64,000 nucleotides of DNA. It comes from Trichomonas vaginalis G3 (taxonomy: Eukaryota > Parabasalia > Trichomonadida > Trichomonadidae). The stretch spans positions 19,188,082 through 19,252,081 of the forward strand of contig NC_067207.1 in assembly GCF_026262505.1 (NCBI RefSeq), written 5' to 3'. A program made the position numbers and the translations under genes. The notes beneath the pieces were generated by a model that worked only from the letters and a program-made list of their open reading frames with translations, was not told the origin of the DNA and did no database searches. Positions 18,669-26,542 of the stretch are shown here, in pieces (within the stretch, counting starts at the first letter, position 1; each line of letters begins with the position of its first letter).

Positions 18669-19943
18669 ATGTTAGCAACAACAGCACCAAACTCTTTAGT
18701 CATGAATCCTACGTCAATGTTAGTAGAGATGAAAAGCTTCATTCCTTCTTCATATACTTTCGAAACAGAAATCCAGAAGATAAAGCAAGAACTTTTAACA
18801 AGTACTTTGGACTGTTGTGCGAAAGATGAAACAAATGAAGAATATCTTTATGAAATGCAGGATATTATTGACCATTTACCCAAATTGCCTGAAATTCAGC
18901 AACAAAAGCTCACTATTCCTGAATTCGATGAAATAGAAGTCAAAGCAACTGACTCAGTAGAAATAAAGAAGTTCATACGAAAGGTAAACTATGAATTCCT
19001 TGGATTTCATTGCAACCATAAAGTTATGGACATATATAAATCTGAAGAATTTAAGACCTACGACAACTTTGTTTCGTTAGTTGCTGAGTGTGTCTTGCAG
19101 ATAAGAGATAAAGATAGAAGAGGTAAGGTATGGAACCAACAGATAAAACCAGCAGCCTTTGAGTTAAAGAGAGCAATTGACGCCTTAGTCATACTAGCAG
19201 GTAAGGTTTCAGAATATAACGCAAAAATGAACCCGCAATGTTCTAAATGTAAAGCAGCAATGAGGAAATATAACTACTCCGTCAAAGAGATAGAACGTAT
19301 GCGAAACGACTATGCAGATTTAAAGAAAGATATGTCAAACATTGAGTTTGAAACAGTTGGAAAGATAGACAATGACACCAAAGTGGTTAGAATAGGTGAT
19401 TTAAACGTAAGATACTCAAAGAAATACAACAAATATTCTTTGTCAGACATTTTATCTCCATCTGGAAAGAAAGCAAAGGACTGGGTTAGAATTGCTTCTA
19501 GTCAGAAAATTTTGACAAGAAATCCTGAGCTTATGATATCGGTAAGATTCTATGGAACTACAGCATATCTCATCGACAAAAGTCTTATACCAATAGTTTT
19601 GTTATGGTTAGACCCAGTTGTTGGATATAACTTCATAACATATGGTTTATTCGACTCAGAACGTTGCAGTGAAGGCTTACTTTACATCGTTCAGAAACCG
19701 AAGGACTTCAACACAAAAAGATATAAGATAGGAAGAACATATAATATAACTCTAAGATATGACAGTACAGTCAATAGAGTCAAGGTTGTGTTGGTTAACG
19801 ATATGAGAGCTGCTGAAACAGAACTACTTGAAAAGTTTGAGAAAATGTATGGTGCTCCCATAAAAGGTAAAGAAACGTTTGAAGTAGATGAGATAGATAA
19901 AGCTATAAAATTATTTGACGAAGTTGCTGAAAAATACATGTAA
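18669..19943 (+). CDS. KilA-N plus T5orf172 (GIY-YIG-like) protein
   Basis: 424 residues from the ATG following TATTTTTATTGTAAGAAC, the same leader as the other KilA-N gene. An upstream in-frame ATG at 18582 would add 29 residues across the promoter, so I exclude it. Residues 1-225 are largely helical with one CSKCKAAM motif and a coiled stretch. Residues about 245-320 form a KilA-N-like domain (VRIGDLNVRYSKKYNKYSLS, ILTRNPELMISVRFYGTTAY). Residues about 335-424 match the T5orf172/MUG113 domain, a GIY-YIG relative: GLLYIVQKPKD, RYKIGRTYNITLR, AAETELLEKFEKMYGAPIKG, then ETFEVD. KilA-N fused to T5orf172 is a known arrangement in phage and nucleocytoplasmic virus Bro-like proteins. It is probably a DNA-binding regulator or nuclease. 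Confidence 0.75.
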   Translation: MLATTAPNSLVMNPTSMLVEMKSFIPSSYTFETEIQKIKQELLTSTLDCCAKDETNEEYLYEMQDIIDHLPKLPEIQQQKLTIPEFDEIEVKATDSVEIKKFIRKVNYEFLGFHCNHKVMDIYKSEEFKTYDNFVSLVAECVLQIRDKDRRGKVWNQQIKPAAFELKRAIDALVILAGKVSEYNAKMNPQCSKCKAAMRKYNYSVKEIERMRNDYADLKKDMSNIEFETVGKIDNDTKVVRIGDLNVRYSKKYNKYSLSDILSPSGKKAKDWVRIASSQKILTRNPELMISVRFYGTTAYLIDKSLIPIVLLWLDPVVGYNFITYGLFDSERCSEGLLYIVQKPKDFNTKRYKIGRTYNITLRYDSTVNRVKVVLVNDMRAAETELLEKFEKMYGAPIKGKETFEVDEIDKAIKLFDEVAEKYM

Positions 19944-20286
19944 AAATAACGTTTACCATGTAAAACGCTTATAAAATAACTGGGGTAGAAAAGAGGGTAG
20001 AAGACAGGTTAGATCTAACCATCTACCCTAAAATATATTTTTGCTGAATTCAGCAACAAAATTCTGAGTAAAATGGCATAAGATTGCTTCCCTCGGAAAC
20101 AGTGAAGAACAGCGAGTAGGTAAGAAACCTTAGTCGCCAAAACTCTATGAAAAACAGTGAAATTTCTCTAGACCGACTTCCTTCGGGGTCGCCAAAACTC
20201 TATGAAATCGTAAATTTCCTTAAGATAGAAAAAATAAAGTTATTTTTATTTTTATTTATTTTTTTATCCGGAATATAAAGACAGAT
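19944..20286. promoter_or_regulatory. non-coding module with inverted copy of the TIR palindrome and a short direct repeat
   Basis: 19980-20042 contains the module in opposite orientation, with a perfect core GGTTAGATCTAACC flanked by GGGTAGAAGACA and ATCTACCC. Downstream, CGCCAAAACTCTATGAAA occurs twice (about 20134 and 20191), the second after a small hairpin (GACCGACTTCCTTCGGGGTC). AATTTCCTTAAGATAGAAAA matches the segment before the 17608 gene. A T-rich promoter-like run precedes the ATG at 20287. Confidence 0.55.
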
Positions 20287-21065
20287 ATGTCAACAACAGA
20301 GAACACAACAACAGTTATAGTCCATGAAGCTATAAATGAAGAATATGAGTGGGTTCAGTTTAACAAACAGTTACGTCTCATTCGTTCGGTCAAAGACGAT
20401 ATGTACCAAATGCAAAGTATTTTGACAGCATGTTTTGCTCCAGATACTATGAAACCACAGATTGGTTTGAATTAAATAGCACTCATGAAACTCCTCAGTG
20501 AGTTTGAACATGTAGAACTTAAAAAGATGTACCAAGACAGACAAACTTACCATCACATCTAAAAGGTATATATGTTCATAAGTTCCTAGTTAGTTCAATA
20601 GCAATGTGGGCTTCACCTCGTTATGCAATCTACATACTTATGCTACTTGACGAACTTTGTACAAAGCAGAGAGAAGATATGATGAAAGAAGACAAAAGCA
20701 TTCAGAAAAGAATACCACGTTCGGTACCAAAAGGAAAGGAAAAGAACTATAAGTATATGATTTATACTGAAGAGATGGAAAATGAAGAAGATAAAGATAT
20801 GGTTATGTTGCATTTAGTCAGAAGAAACAACAAAAGCTTTTACGACCTTGCTAAGATTTACAAATCTGACAGAAATTGGTTCTATCGCGAAAACTTACCG
20901 ATTTCAATGACACCAAATGAAGATGTGAAACAAATAGTTCAAGATACGTTACCTCAAACACACTATGATATTAAAGGTTGTACAATTCTTACCTTCAAAG
21001 AAGATTTGCCATTGTTAAAGGAAAAAATAACAGAGTATTTTGACAACTTCAAACAAGCAGAGTAA
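20287..21065 (+). pseudogene. degenerate KilA-N-family gene
   Basis: A 62-codon start block (20287-20475) ends prematurely. The continuation is scattered over other frames with stops until 20604, where IAMWASPRYAIYILMLLDEL restores the conserved KilA-N C-terminal helix (compare IAMWASPKYCIAVGKIMDSI in the 17608 gene). A 153-codon C-terminal block then runs to 21065 with a basic helical part and LLKEKITEYFDNFKQ. The core strands of the domain are lost, so a functional DNA-binding protein is unlikely. The C-terminal part alone remains open. Confidence 0.6.
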
Positions 21066-21134
21066 ATTGCACTCTTTATTTTTCAAGTTTGACTTCAGAT
21101 GGCTCAGGTAGCTCTATAAAGTAAATTGCCTCGT

Positions 21135-21520
21135 CAAATCCTTCTGGCATTCCGAGTCCTTCCTTCCGACATTCCAAGTTCTTCCTTCTGGCATTCCGAG
21201 TCCTTCCATCCGACATTCCGAGTCCTTCCATCCGACATTCCAAGTCCTTCCTTCCAACAAGAAAAAAATTTCCTGACAACTGGAAAAAAATTTCCTGACA
21301 ACTGGAAAAAAATTTCCTGTTGTTCGTCCGTAAACCATTCAAATTTTCGAAAATTGAGAACTTTTTGGTCGAACTTCAGAAAAAGTTTTTCCTTCCGACA
21401 TTCCGAGTCCTTCCTTCCGACATTCCGAGTCCTTCCTTCCGACATTCCGAGTCCTTCCTTCCGACAGAAAAAGTTTTTCCCGACAACTGGAAAAGTTCTT
21501 CCATCCGACAGGACACAAAC
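21135..21520. repeat. 22-bp minisatellite inside the Maverick
   Basis: Two 22-bp unit types alternate in blocks: type A (CCTTCCTTCCGACATTCCGA plus GT, with variants CCATCC and CTGGCA) and type B (TCCTGACAACTGGAAAAAAA plus TT). About six A units, then three B units, a unique 70-bp segment, then about four A units and an A/B hybrid end. As 22 is not divisible by 3, each strand stays open in several frames and generates long spurious 22-residue-repeat proteins. The minus-strand frame that leaves the array ends as AIYFIELPEPSEVKLEK (stop at 21076), possibly the C-terminus of a lost gene. Confidence 0.8.
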
Positions 21521-21617
21521 GAATGTCCGACGTACCACCAACCGACAGCCCCAAAGCCAGAAGAACCGACAGACCCAGCACCACAACAGACTTACTAAGA
21601 CTAAACACTTACATTTT

Positions 21618-22492
21618 TCAAGCTTGACTTTTTACAATTTGAACTTTGTTTGCGTAGATATGAATTCTGAAAGAAGTATGAGGGTCTTGTATGACTTTGT
21701 ACTTCTCCCATAGTTCATGTCTGTCAAACTTACCTGCCATGGACTCTTTCATAAGTTCATGAAATCGTCTTCGGACAATCCAGGGAAAAGTATGATATCA
21801 GTAAGTATTCTTTTAACATCCTTACTTAAACTCTTTGCTGTCTGTACACAAATGACAACAGAGATGTTAAAGTGTCTGAGCTTCTTAAGAATTCGACACA
21901 TGTCTTGTTCTCTGTTCTTTAACAAAGGATGAGAAGCAAAGTCATCTAAGATAAGAAGACATCTGTGAGGGTAAGTCTTCCAATCGTAAGATTGCAATTT
22001 CTTCGAAATGTATTCTATCTCTTTCTGTTTGTTTCTGAAGTGTTTCTTCTCTAATATTCTCTGCATTTCCTCATTTGGGTCTTTAAACTTAGAATTGACA
22101 TACTCATTTATAGCATTATACTTCAAAACTCTTCTTTGGTACTTCTTTATCCAATCCAACAACTCAGAGTCTTTTATACATACTAGTTTTGACTTTTTTA
22201 TAATATCTTTGAACGAATTTACGGTTTGGTCAAATTGACCAGAAGTACTACAAATGACTACTAACTCATAGAATGGGTTCTTCTCATCTAGTTCTTGTTG
22301 TTGTGCAGCCATTTTAAGATAAGTGAAAGTCTTACCCGACCCAGGTGGTGCGATTAGACCTGTTATACCATTCTGAGCAAATAAGAACTTGTCATGTATG
22401 GGTTTTATCTGAGCATTTTCCAACTTCCTCTTGTTCTTATTTAAAACATTCTCAAATTTCTTGTCAATGTCAGCAAACTTTTTTTCTAACAT
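21618..22492 (-). CDS. A32/FtsK-HerA-type DNA packaging ATPase, frameshifted near its C-terminus
   Basis: I start at ATG 22492 (LEKKFADIDKKF) because the frame upstream to 22774 overlaps another gene antisense and has biased Ser/Leu content. Walker A is LIAPPGSGKT (residues 47-55), Walker B CLLILDDF, followed by the family's conserved helix (MCRILKKLRHFNISVVICVQ) and Gln/Thr sensor region. The open frame stops at 21749 after DDFMNL. A neighbouring frame immediately continues with a plausible family C-terminus (LMKESMAGKFDRHELWEKYK) to TGA at 21618-21620, so a one-base loss near 21765 is likely. Such ATPases pump DNA into capsids in nucleocytoplasmic viruses, virophages and Polintons. It is divergent from the 22529 gene. 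Confidence 0.85.
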
Positions 22493-22528
22493 ATTTTTAG
22501 AAAAATTAAAATTTTTATCTTTTAGAAA
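22493..22528. promoter_or_regulatory. 36-bp bidirectional promoter-like spacer
   Basis: Separates ATPase ATG 22492 (minus) from ATG 22529 (plus). The plus side reads ATTTTTATCTTTTAGAAA into ATG. The minus side reads AATTTTTCTAAAAAT into ATG. Both match the general T-run, TTTTTA or TTTTTC, A-rich layout. Confidence 0.45.
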
Positions 22529-22985
22529 ATGTCTAGCGATTTCGCTATCTATATTCGAGACAAGCTTTTTGACAGCAAAAACATCTGTCGACCATAAAAT
22601 CTTACATAGTGTAAACAAGAAAGGTGAATTTGTTCTAAAGTTCTGTTTCTGGGAATATGACAAGAACCATAAAACATTAGGCAGAGAAGTCTTTAAGTTT
22701 GTCAATGACAGACTTGTTGACAGAGATGACGCCGATTGGAAAGATGAAGTCCAACAAAAGTTCTTAGAATGCAAAAAGACACATGCGCTGTTCTTGAAGA
22801 TGAAATAGAAAACAGAATAGAAGAGCTATTAAAGGACAAAGAACTTTTACAGAAATATGGTTCTGAGAAGTTTGACATAACTCCACCAGAGAAGAAGAAG
22901 AAGAGAGAGAAGAAAGAAAAGAAAGTAGAAGAAGAGAAGAAAGAACCAGAGCCAGTTCAGAGAAAAAGAAATTTGACATGTAAAA
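22529..22985 (+). pseudogene. small Maverick gene with two frameshifts, Lys/Glu-rich C-terminus
   Basis: ATG 22529 opens MSSDFAIYIRDKLFDSK, which is lost after 23 codons. The sense continues in another frame (NKKGEFVLKFCFWEYDKNH, then GREVFKFVNDRLVDRDDADW, about 22590-22770) and returns to the first frame (LEDEIENRIEELLKDKELLQ, then a run of K and E). The three pieces make one coherent protein of about 150 residues: a small mixed domain, a coiled coil, and a highly charged tail. It converges with the 23000 gene, which begins its 3' end a few bases later. Function unknown. The antisense frame upstream of the ATPase overlaps this gene and is a shadow. Confidence 0.5.
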
Positions 22986-22999
22986 ATAAAATTTTATTT

Positions 23000-23419
23000 T
23001 TAGAACATTTCTGGGTCAATGTCAATGTTCTCTTCCTCTTTAGGAGCAAACACTGGTTTAGACTCTAAAATCTTTTTACCTAATTTACCTTGAACTTCAA
23101 CTATCTTAGACTCATAATATTCATAGTCGTCTGCTTTCTTTGGTTCATAAGGTATAACAAGTTTGTATGCTTTGCCTTCTTTAAGGTTTGAGAACTTTCT
23201 GTCAAAATTTTCTTTGACTGCTAACAAACCTTCTATGTCTAAGTCTTCAAATTTCGCACCATTTTTAGTCACAATAGCAAACTTAACTGGTTCGATGTTC
23301 CAAACTTTGTCAAATGTAGACTTTTCAAAATGGTAGAAGTAAACATTCAAATAAGCGAATGGGTCTAGTTCTTCTTTGACTTCTGTCATGTACTTGTTGA
23401 CTGAAATATATTTTGCCAT
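23000..23419 (-). CDS. 139-residue Maverick protein next to the helicase, unknown
   Basis: Intact, from ATG 23419 preceded by TTTTTTTATCCGATAGAAAA (shared motif). The composition is mixed alpha/beta with Lys, Glu and aromatic residues (DPFAYLNVYFYHFEKSTFDK, FAIVTKNGAKFEDLD, AYKLVIPYEPKK) and an acidic C-terminus ending DIDPEMF. Position directly downstream of the SF3 helicase, the size and the acidic tail are reminiscent of single-stranded DNA-binding accessory proteins, but I see no diagnostic motif. That idea is inference only. Confidence 0.6.
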   Translation of the reverse strand: MAKYISVNKYMTEVKEELDPFAYLNVYFYHFEKSTFDKVWNIEPVKFAIVTKNGAKFEDLDIEGLLAVKENFDRKFSNLKEGKAYKLVIPYEPKKADDYEYYESKIVEVQGKLGKKILESKPVFAPKEEENIDIDPEMF

Positions 23420-23454
23420 CTTTTCTATCGGATAAAAAAATATTTTTTTTAAAT

Positions 23455-24690
23455 TTACTCAGAAAAATTTTTCTTTGTATATACGCCGTTCTGTATGTCT
23501 AAAAGATTTTTGACATTTGCCAAGAATGTTCGTTTAGACGCTGCCATATAACCATATTCTTGACAATATTGTTTATATTCATCGTACAATGACCTTTCAT
23601 CTAAACACTCAAAGTCAGTTTCATCTATAAACAGTTCATATACACTCTTGTTTGCTTCTAACAATGTTTGTCTCTCTTCGGTATATGGAATTTGTCTTGG
23701 ATTGAACTTAGAAATATCTAATGTCATAAAGTATGAGAACAAGTGGTTGTAAAAGTCAGATGTCAAAGTTTCTGCTAAGTCGTCAAAATATTCTGTATCT
23801 TGCATATGAGAATCTGACGTTCTGACAACTACATATCTTCTGTCAGAACTTTCTAACTTCATCGGAACAGCATTGTTTGAAACCATAATGAAATTTGCAA
23901 CATTTTCACAAACTCTTTGGTCTTTATACTTTCTTTCAACAACTCCAACTTTGTCTGTTATAAGACTCTTCAAAGCATCTGAGTTCAAAACTTTTGTTGT
24001 ATCTATACTTTGAAGTTCATTGCAAACTATAAGTTTCATATTCTCTATTGAAGAGTTAAACTTGCCACAGATGTTTTCTAAGTTTGTCATATTCGGATTC
24101 GAATAGCCCTCTAACAGTTTGCATAAAATATCTGTAAAGAAAGTGTTCTTACCAGTTCCTTGTTTTCCAATTATGATGAGAGCAGTTTCATTTTTAGCAC
24201 TTGGATGTTGTAAGATATTTGCAAACCAACATAAGATATACTCATAAACCTTTTCGTTTCCATTGCATATAATTTCTTTGACATGGTCTAACCAAGCTTC
24301 TATAATATTTTCTTTCCATTCTACTTGTTCGTATTTATATCCAGTGAAGATAGAATAGAAGTTTGGAGAAGGTGTATAGAACTTTATACCTCGAACTGAA
24401 AAATCTTCTAACTTTGACAATAAGATATCCCAAGCATCTAACATCTTCATGCCAACTTGTACGACTTTTATTTTCTTAAGTTTCTGTCTACATTCTTGTT
24501 CAGACACTATTGTTGCTCTTGGTTTGTTAAAGACAACATCCCATTCTTTCATGACATAACATTCTGGGGCAGAGTCGACATAAATGACTAAACGTTTCAA
24601 ATTCTCGACTGCTTTGTTATAGTCTCTAAATGGACACATATTTCTGAACGCTTGGAAGTCATAAAAATCTGAAACGTCTATTCTGTACAT
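23455..24690 (-). CDS. superfamily 3 (D5-like) helicase
   Basis: 411 residues, intact. Walker A is GKQGTGKN (residues 175-182, followed by TFF), the Walker B position has KLIVCNELQ (about 219-227), and the SF3 motif C is FIMVSNNAVP with the conserved Asn. An Arg finger candidate follows in SSDRRYVVVR. The N-terminal 170 residues contain the D5_N-type linker (WLDHVKEIICNGNEKVYEYI). The C-terminus is a small winged-helix-like end (YDEYKQYCQEYGYMAASKRT). It resembles the helicase half of phage and virus primase-helicases. No primase motifs are seen in the N-terminus. It would unwind the element during replication. The ATG is preceded by TTTTATTTTTATAAAA. It is downstream of the candidate minor capsid gene. 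Confidence 0.88.
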   Translation of the reverse strand: MYRIDVSDFYDFQAFRNMCPFRDYNKAVENLKRLVIYVDSAPECYVMKEWDVVFNKPRATIVSEQECRQKLKKIKVVQVGMKMLDAWDILLSKLEDFSVRGIKFYTPSPNFYSIFTGYKYEQVEWKENIIEAWLDHVKEIICNGNEKVYEYILCWFANILQHPSAKNETALIIIGKQGTGKNTFFTDILCKLLEGYSNPNMTNLENICGKFNSSIENMKLIVCNELQSIDTTKVLNSDALKSLITDKVGVVERKYKDQRVCENVANFIMVSNNAVPMKLESSDRRYVVVRTSDSHMQDTEYFDDLAETLTSDFYNHLFSYFMTLDISKFNPRQIPYTEERQTLLEANKSVYELFIDETDFECLDERSLYDEYKQYCQEYGYMAASKRTFLANVKNLLDIQNGVYTKKNFSE

Positions 24691-24720
24691 TTTTATAAAA
24701 ATAAAAAAAATAATATTTTT

Positions 24721-25518
24721 TTATTCTTGACTTTGTTGTTGCATTTGTTGCATTTGTTGTTCTTGAGCTATTTGTTGTTGAAGTTGTTCTTGTAATACAA
24801 TACTTTCACCAGTTGCATCTTCCAATTCGAAACTTTCTGCCGTCATTGACAAATACATAGGACATAAAAGTTTTACAGGAACAAAGTTTGCGTCAACTAA
24901 GGTTAAGTTTATGTTTGCTAAAGTGTTTGAGTTTACTAAAGCTGAAAACTCTGCATTCGAATGAACAATAGGCAAACCAGCAGAGAAAGTGTTGTTTATA
25001 CGCATGAGTATCTTTTGGTCATAGTAGTTTCTGTCGACATTCGAATAGCACTTTGAACCTAAGTTTGAAACAATATATAAAATAGGTGTGCTTAAAGTCA
25101 ATGGAACAGACATTCCTTGTATGACACCTTTTCCTGTTATAGGAAACTGTTGGTAGTAAAAACCAGATATAAGTTTTGTATTATAGCTCATATCGTTTAT
25201 AGTAAACTCGGTCGGACATCCAAACATAATGAAACCTGCTCTAGTTGCAGCACATGTTACATCCGTCCTTAAAGTATTAAATAAGTCAACAAAACCTGTT
25301 GGTGGTATATCTGAGTAAGTATCTTCAAAGAAGTATTTTTTACCATTCACAACAACAAAGTCTTCTGGTGTCAAAAGAGCAAAACAGGCTTTAGTCGTCA
25401 TTGTGTTTAAAGTTAGTTTACAATATCGTCCTTGAGGACTTTGTAAGTTTGTTGTTATAGAATTATATGACTCAGGGTTTTTAGTCGTAATAGTATAAAC
25501 CACTATGTCTTCTGCCAT
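24721..25518 (-). CDS. structural-type beta-rich protein, candidate minor capsid or penton
   Basis: 265 residues, intact. It is almost entirely beta-strand-like with Thr/Ser/Asn/Val-rich repeats of short strands (YTITTKNPESYNSITTNL, FALLTPEDFVVVNGKKYFFE, VPLTLSTPILYIVSNLG) and no charged catalytic clusters. It ends in a Gln-rich tail (about residues 245-265). Polintons encode a single-jelly-roll penton protein near the major capsid gene, and this protein's size, beta content and position (about 900 bp downstream of the capsid gene, same strand) fit that role. The assignment rests on these general features, as I see no signature motif. The ATG (25518) overlaps nothing and lies 4 bp from the stop of the 26104 gene. 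Confidence 0.5.
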   Translation of the reverse strand: MAEDIVVYTITTKNPESYNSITTNLQSPQGRYCKLTLNTMTTKACFALLTPEDFVVVNGKKYFFEDTYSDIPPTGFVDLFNTLRTDVTCAATRAGFIMFGCPTEFTINDMSYNTKLISGFYYQQFPITGKGVIQGMSVPLTLSTPILYIVSNLGSKCYSNVDRNYYDQKILMRINNTFSAGLPIVHSNAEFSALVNSNTLANINLTLVDANFVPVKLLCPMYLSMTAESFELEDATGESIVLQEQLQQQIAQEQQMQQMQQQSQE

Positions 25519-25522
25519 TTAC

Positions 25523-26104
25523 TTAGCAAGTAAATTTTAATGAAATGTTGTGGTCGTCAAATATTTTTATGACGTCTGGGAAACTATATTTTAAGTTCAA
25601 CGTTTCACCTCCTTTCATAACGTATATCTTGTCAATGACATTATATGAAACACCACAGCAACTAACGTCGGGTTCTATTTCTTTGATGTTTATATCGTCT
25701 GCCTCTGTCAAAAGTTTCAATAGTTCTTTCAAAATTTCATGAGGTGCGATGACATATGAGTTCACTTTTACAGGGTTGTGTTCGACCAAGTTTAACATTA
25801 TACCTAAAGCTTGACAAATCTTCTCCTGAGTTTTAAGTTTGTCTTTAAGTTGTTGGTAGTCGTTTCGAATATCTGCAACAGAACTTAAGTCTCTGCTAAC
25901 TTCAGGATATGTTGGTTGTTCTTTTACAGGAACTATTGTTATACCATCTTCGTCTTCGTATGGTTTCCCCACTTCAACATCTCTTTCTTTGACATTGACA
26001 ACAACACTTTGACTGTTTGTTTGAGTTGGTGAATTTAACTTCACATCTGCCACCGCCATTAAACCTTTTGAAACACTCACGCTTCTATTTTTCGGAAATG
26101 ACAT
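25523..26104 (-). CDS. 193-residue Maverick protein, unknown
   Basis: I start at ATG 26104 (SFPKNRSVSVSKGL). The open frame runs 90 codons upstream but overlaps the divergent gene antisense. Residues 1-75 are disordered-looking and Val/Pro/Glu-rich. Residues 80-130 form a coiled or helical stretch (NDYQQLKDKLKTQEKICQAL). The C-terminus is mixed and has two adjacent Cys (SCCGVSYN). It is divergent from the 26123 gene across 18 bp and placed between capsid and candidate penton genes, so a virion or assembly role is plausible. Confidence 0.6.
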   Translation of the reverse strand: MSFPKNRSVSVSKGLMAVADVKLNSPTQTNSQSVVVNVKERDVEVGKPYEDEDGITIVPVKEQPTYPEVSRDLSSVADIRNDYQQLKDKLKTQEKICQALGIMLNLVEHNPVKVNSYVIAPHEILKELLKLLTEADDINIKEIEPDVSCCGVSYNVIDKIYVMKGGETLNLKYSFPDVIKIFDDHNISLKFTC

Positions 26105-26122
26105 TTTACTTAGAATAAAAAG
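26105..26122. promoter_or_regulatory. 18-bp bidirectional promoter-like spacer
   Basis: Only 18 bases (TTTACTTAGAATAAAAAG) separate ATG 26104 (minus) from ATG 26123 (plus). The plus strand reads TTTTACTTAGAATAAAAAG, the minus strand CTTTTTATTCTAAGTAAA. It is very close to the 10874 spacer in layout (TCTA/TCTAA core between T-rich and A-rich flanks). Confidence 0.55.
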
Positions 26123-26542
26123 ATGGACGTATTCGAGTATCTCTTCGAATTGAAGCAGAACAAAGTTTACACACACAAACAATACAAATACATTGACAGA
26201 ATAGTTCTTTACACAAACAATGGAAAATGTTATAGAATAGCAGTCTTTGCTGAACCTAAATATTTTCATAAAGCAAAGAAAGTTGGTATAACCGAGATGG
26301 TGAAAGTTCTTGACGTTGACAAAAATATAACAACAAAACTTACAGATATTTCTAAAGGTAAGTTTATAATACAATTTTATGTCAAAACTGGCGTACTGTC
26401 AATATTTGACGGAGAGAAGTCAGTTCAAGAACAACTTACTGACCTGCTGCCAAAATCTGCTCGATGGAAGCTGTCGTTATGCCAATCTGAGGAGCCCCAG
26501 CAGGTTTCATCGAACGAATCTTCAAAAGAGCATCTTCCGTGA
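26123..26542 (+). CDS. 139-residue Maverick protein convergent with the capsid gene, unknown
   Basis: A Lys-rich, beta-containing small protein (MDVFEYLFELKQNKVYTHKQ, YRIAVFAEPKYFHKAKKVG, GKFIIQFYVKTGVLSIFDG). From about residue 104 it overlaps the 3' end of the capsid gene by 107 bp and its composition changes to Ser/Glu/Gln, so the true stop may lie near 26440 if one base is missing there. It is the only plus-strand gene in the right half besides the 22529 gene. No family is recognised. Confidence 0.5.
   Translation: MDVFEYLFELKQNKVYTHKQYKYIDRIVLYTNNGKCYRIAVFAEPKYFHKAKKVGITEMVKVLDVDKNITTKLTDISKGKFIIQFYVKTGVLSIFDGEKSVQEQLTDLLPKSARWKLSLCQSEEPQQVSSNESSKEHLP

Noticed and set aside
21126..21713. 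195-codon plus-strand frame and several minus-strand frames through the repeat array
   Set aside because: Product is a translation of the 22-bp minisatellite and an antisense of the ATPase C-terminus.
22493..22774. N-terminal extension of the ATPase from ATG 22774
   Set aside because: Overlaps the 22529 gene antisense and has biased Ser/Leu content; ATG 22492 gives a family-like start.
26105..26374. 90-codon N-terminal extension of the 25523 gene
   Set aside because: Antisense to the 26123 gene and hydrophobic; ATG 26104 sits by the promoter-like spacer.
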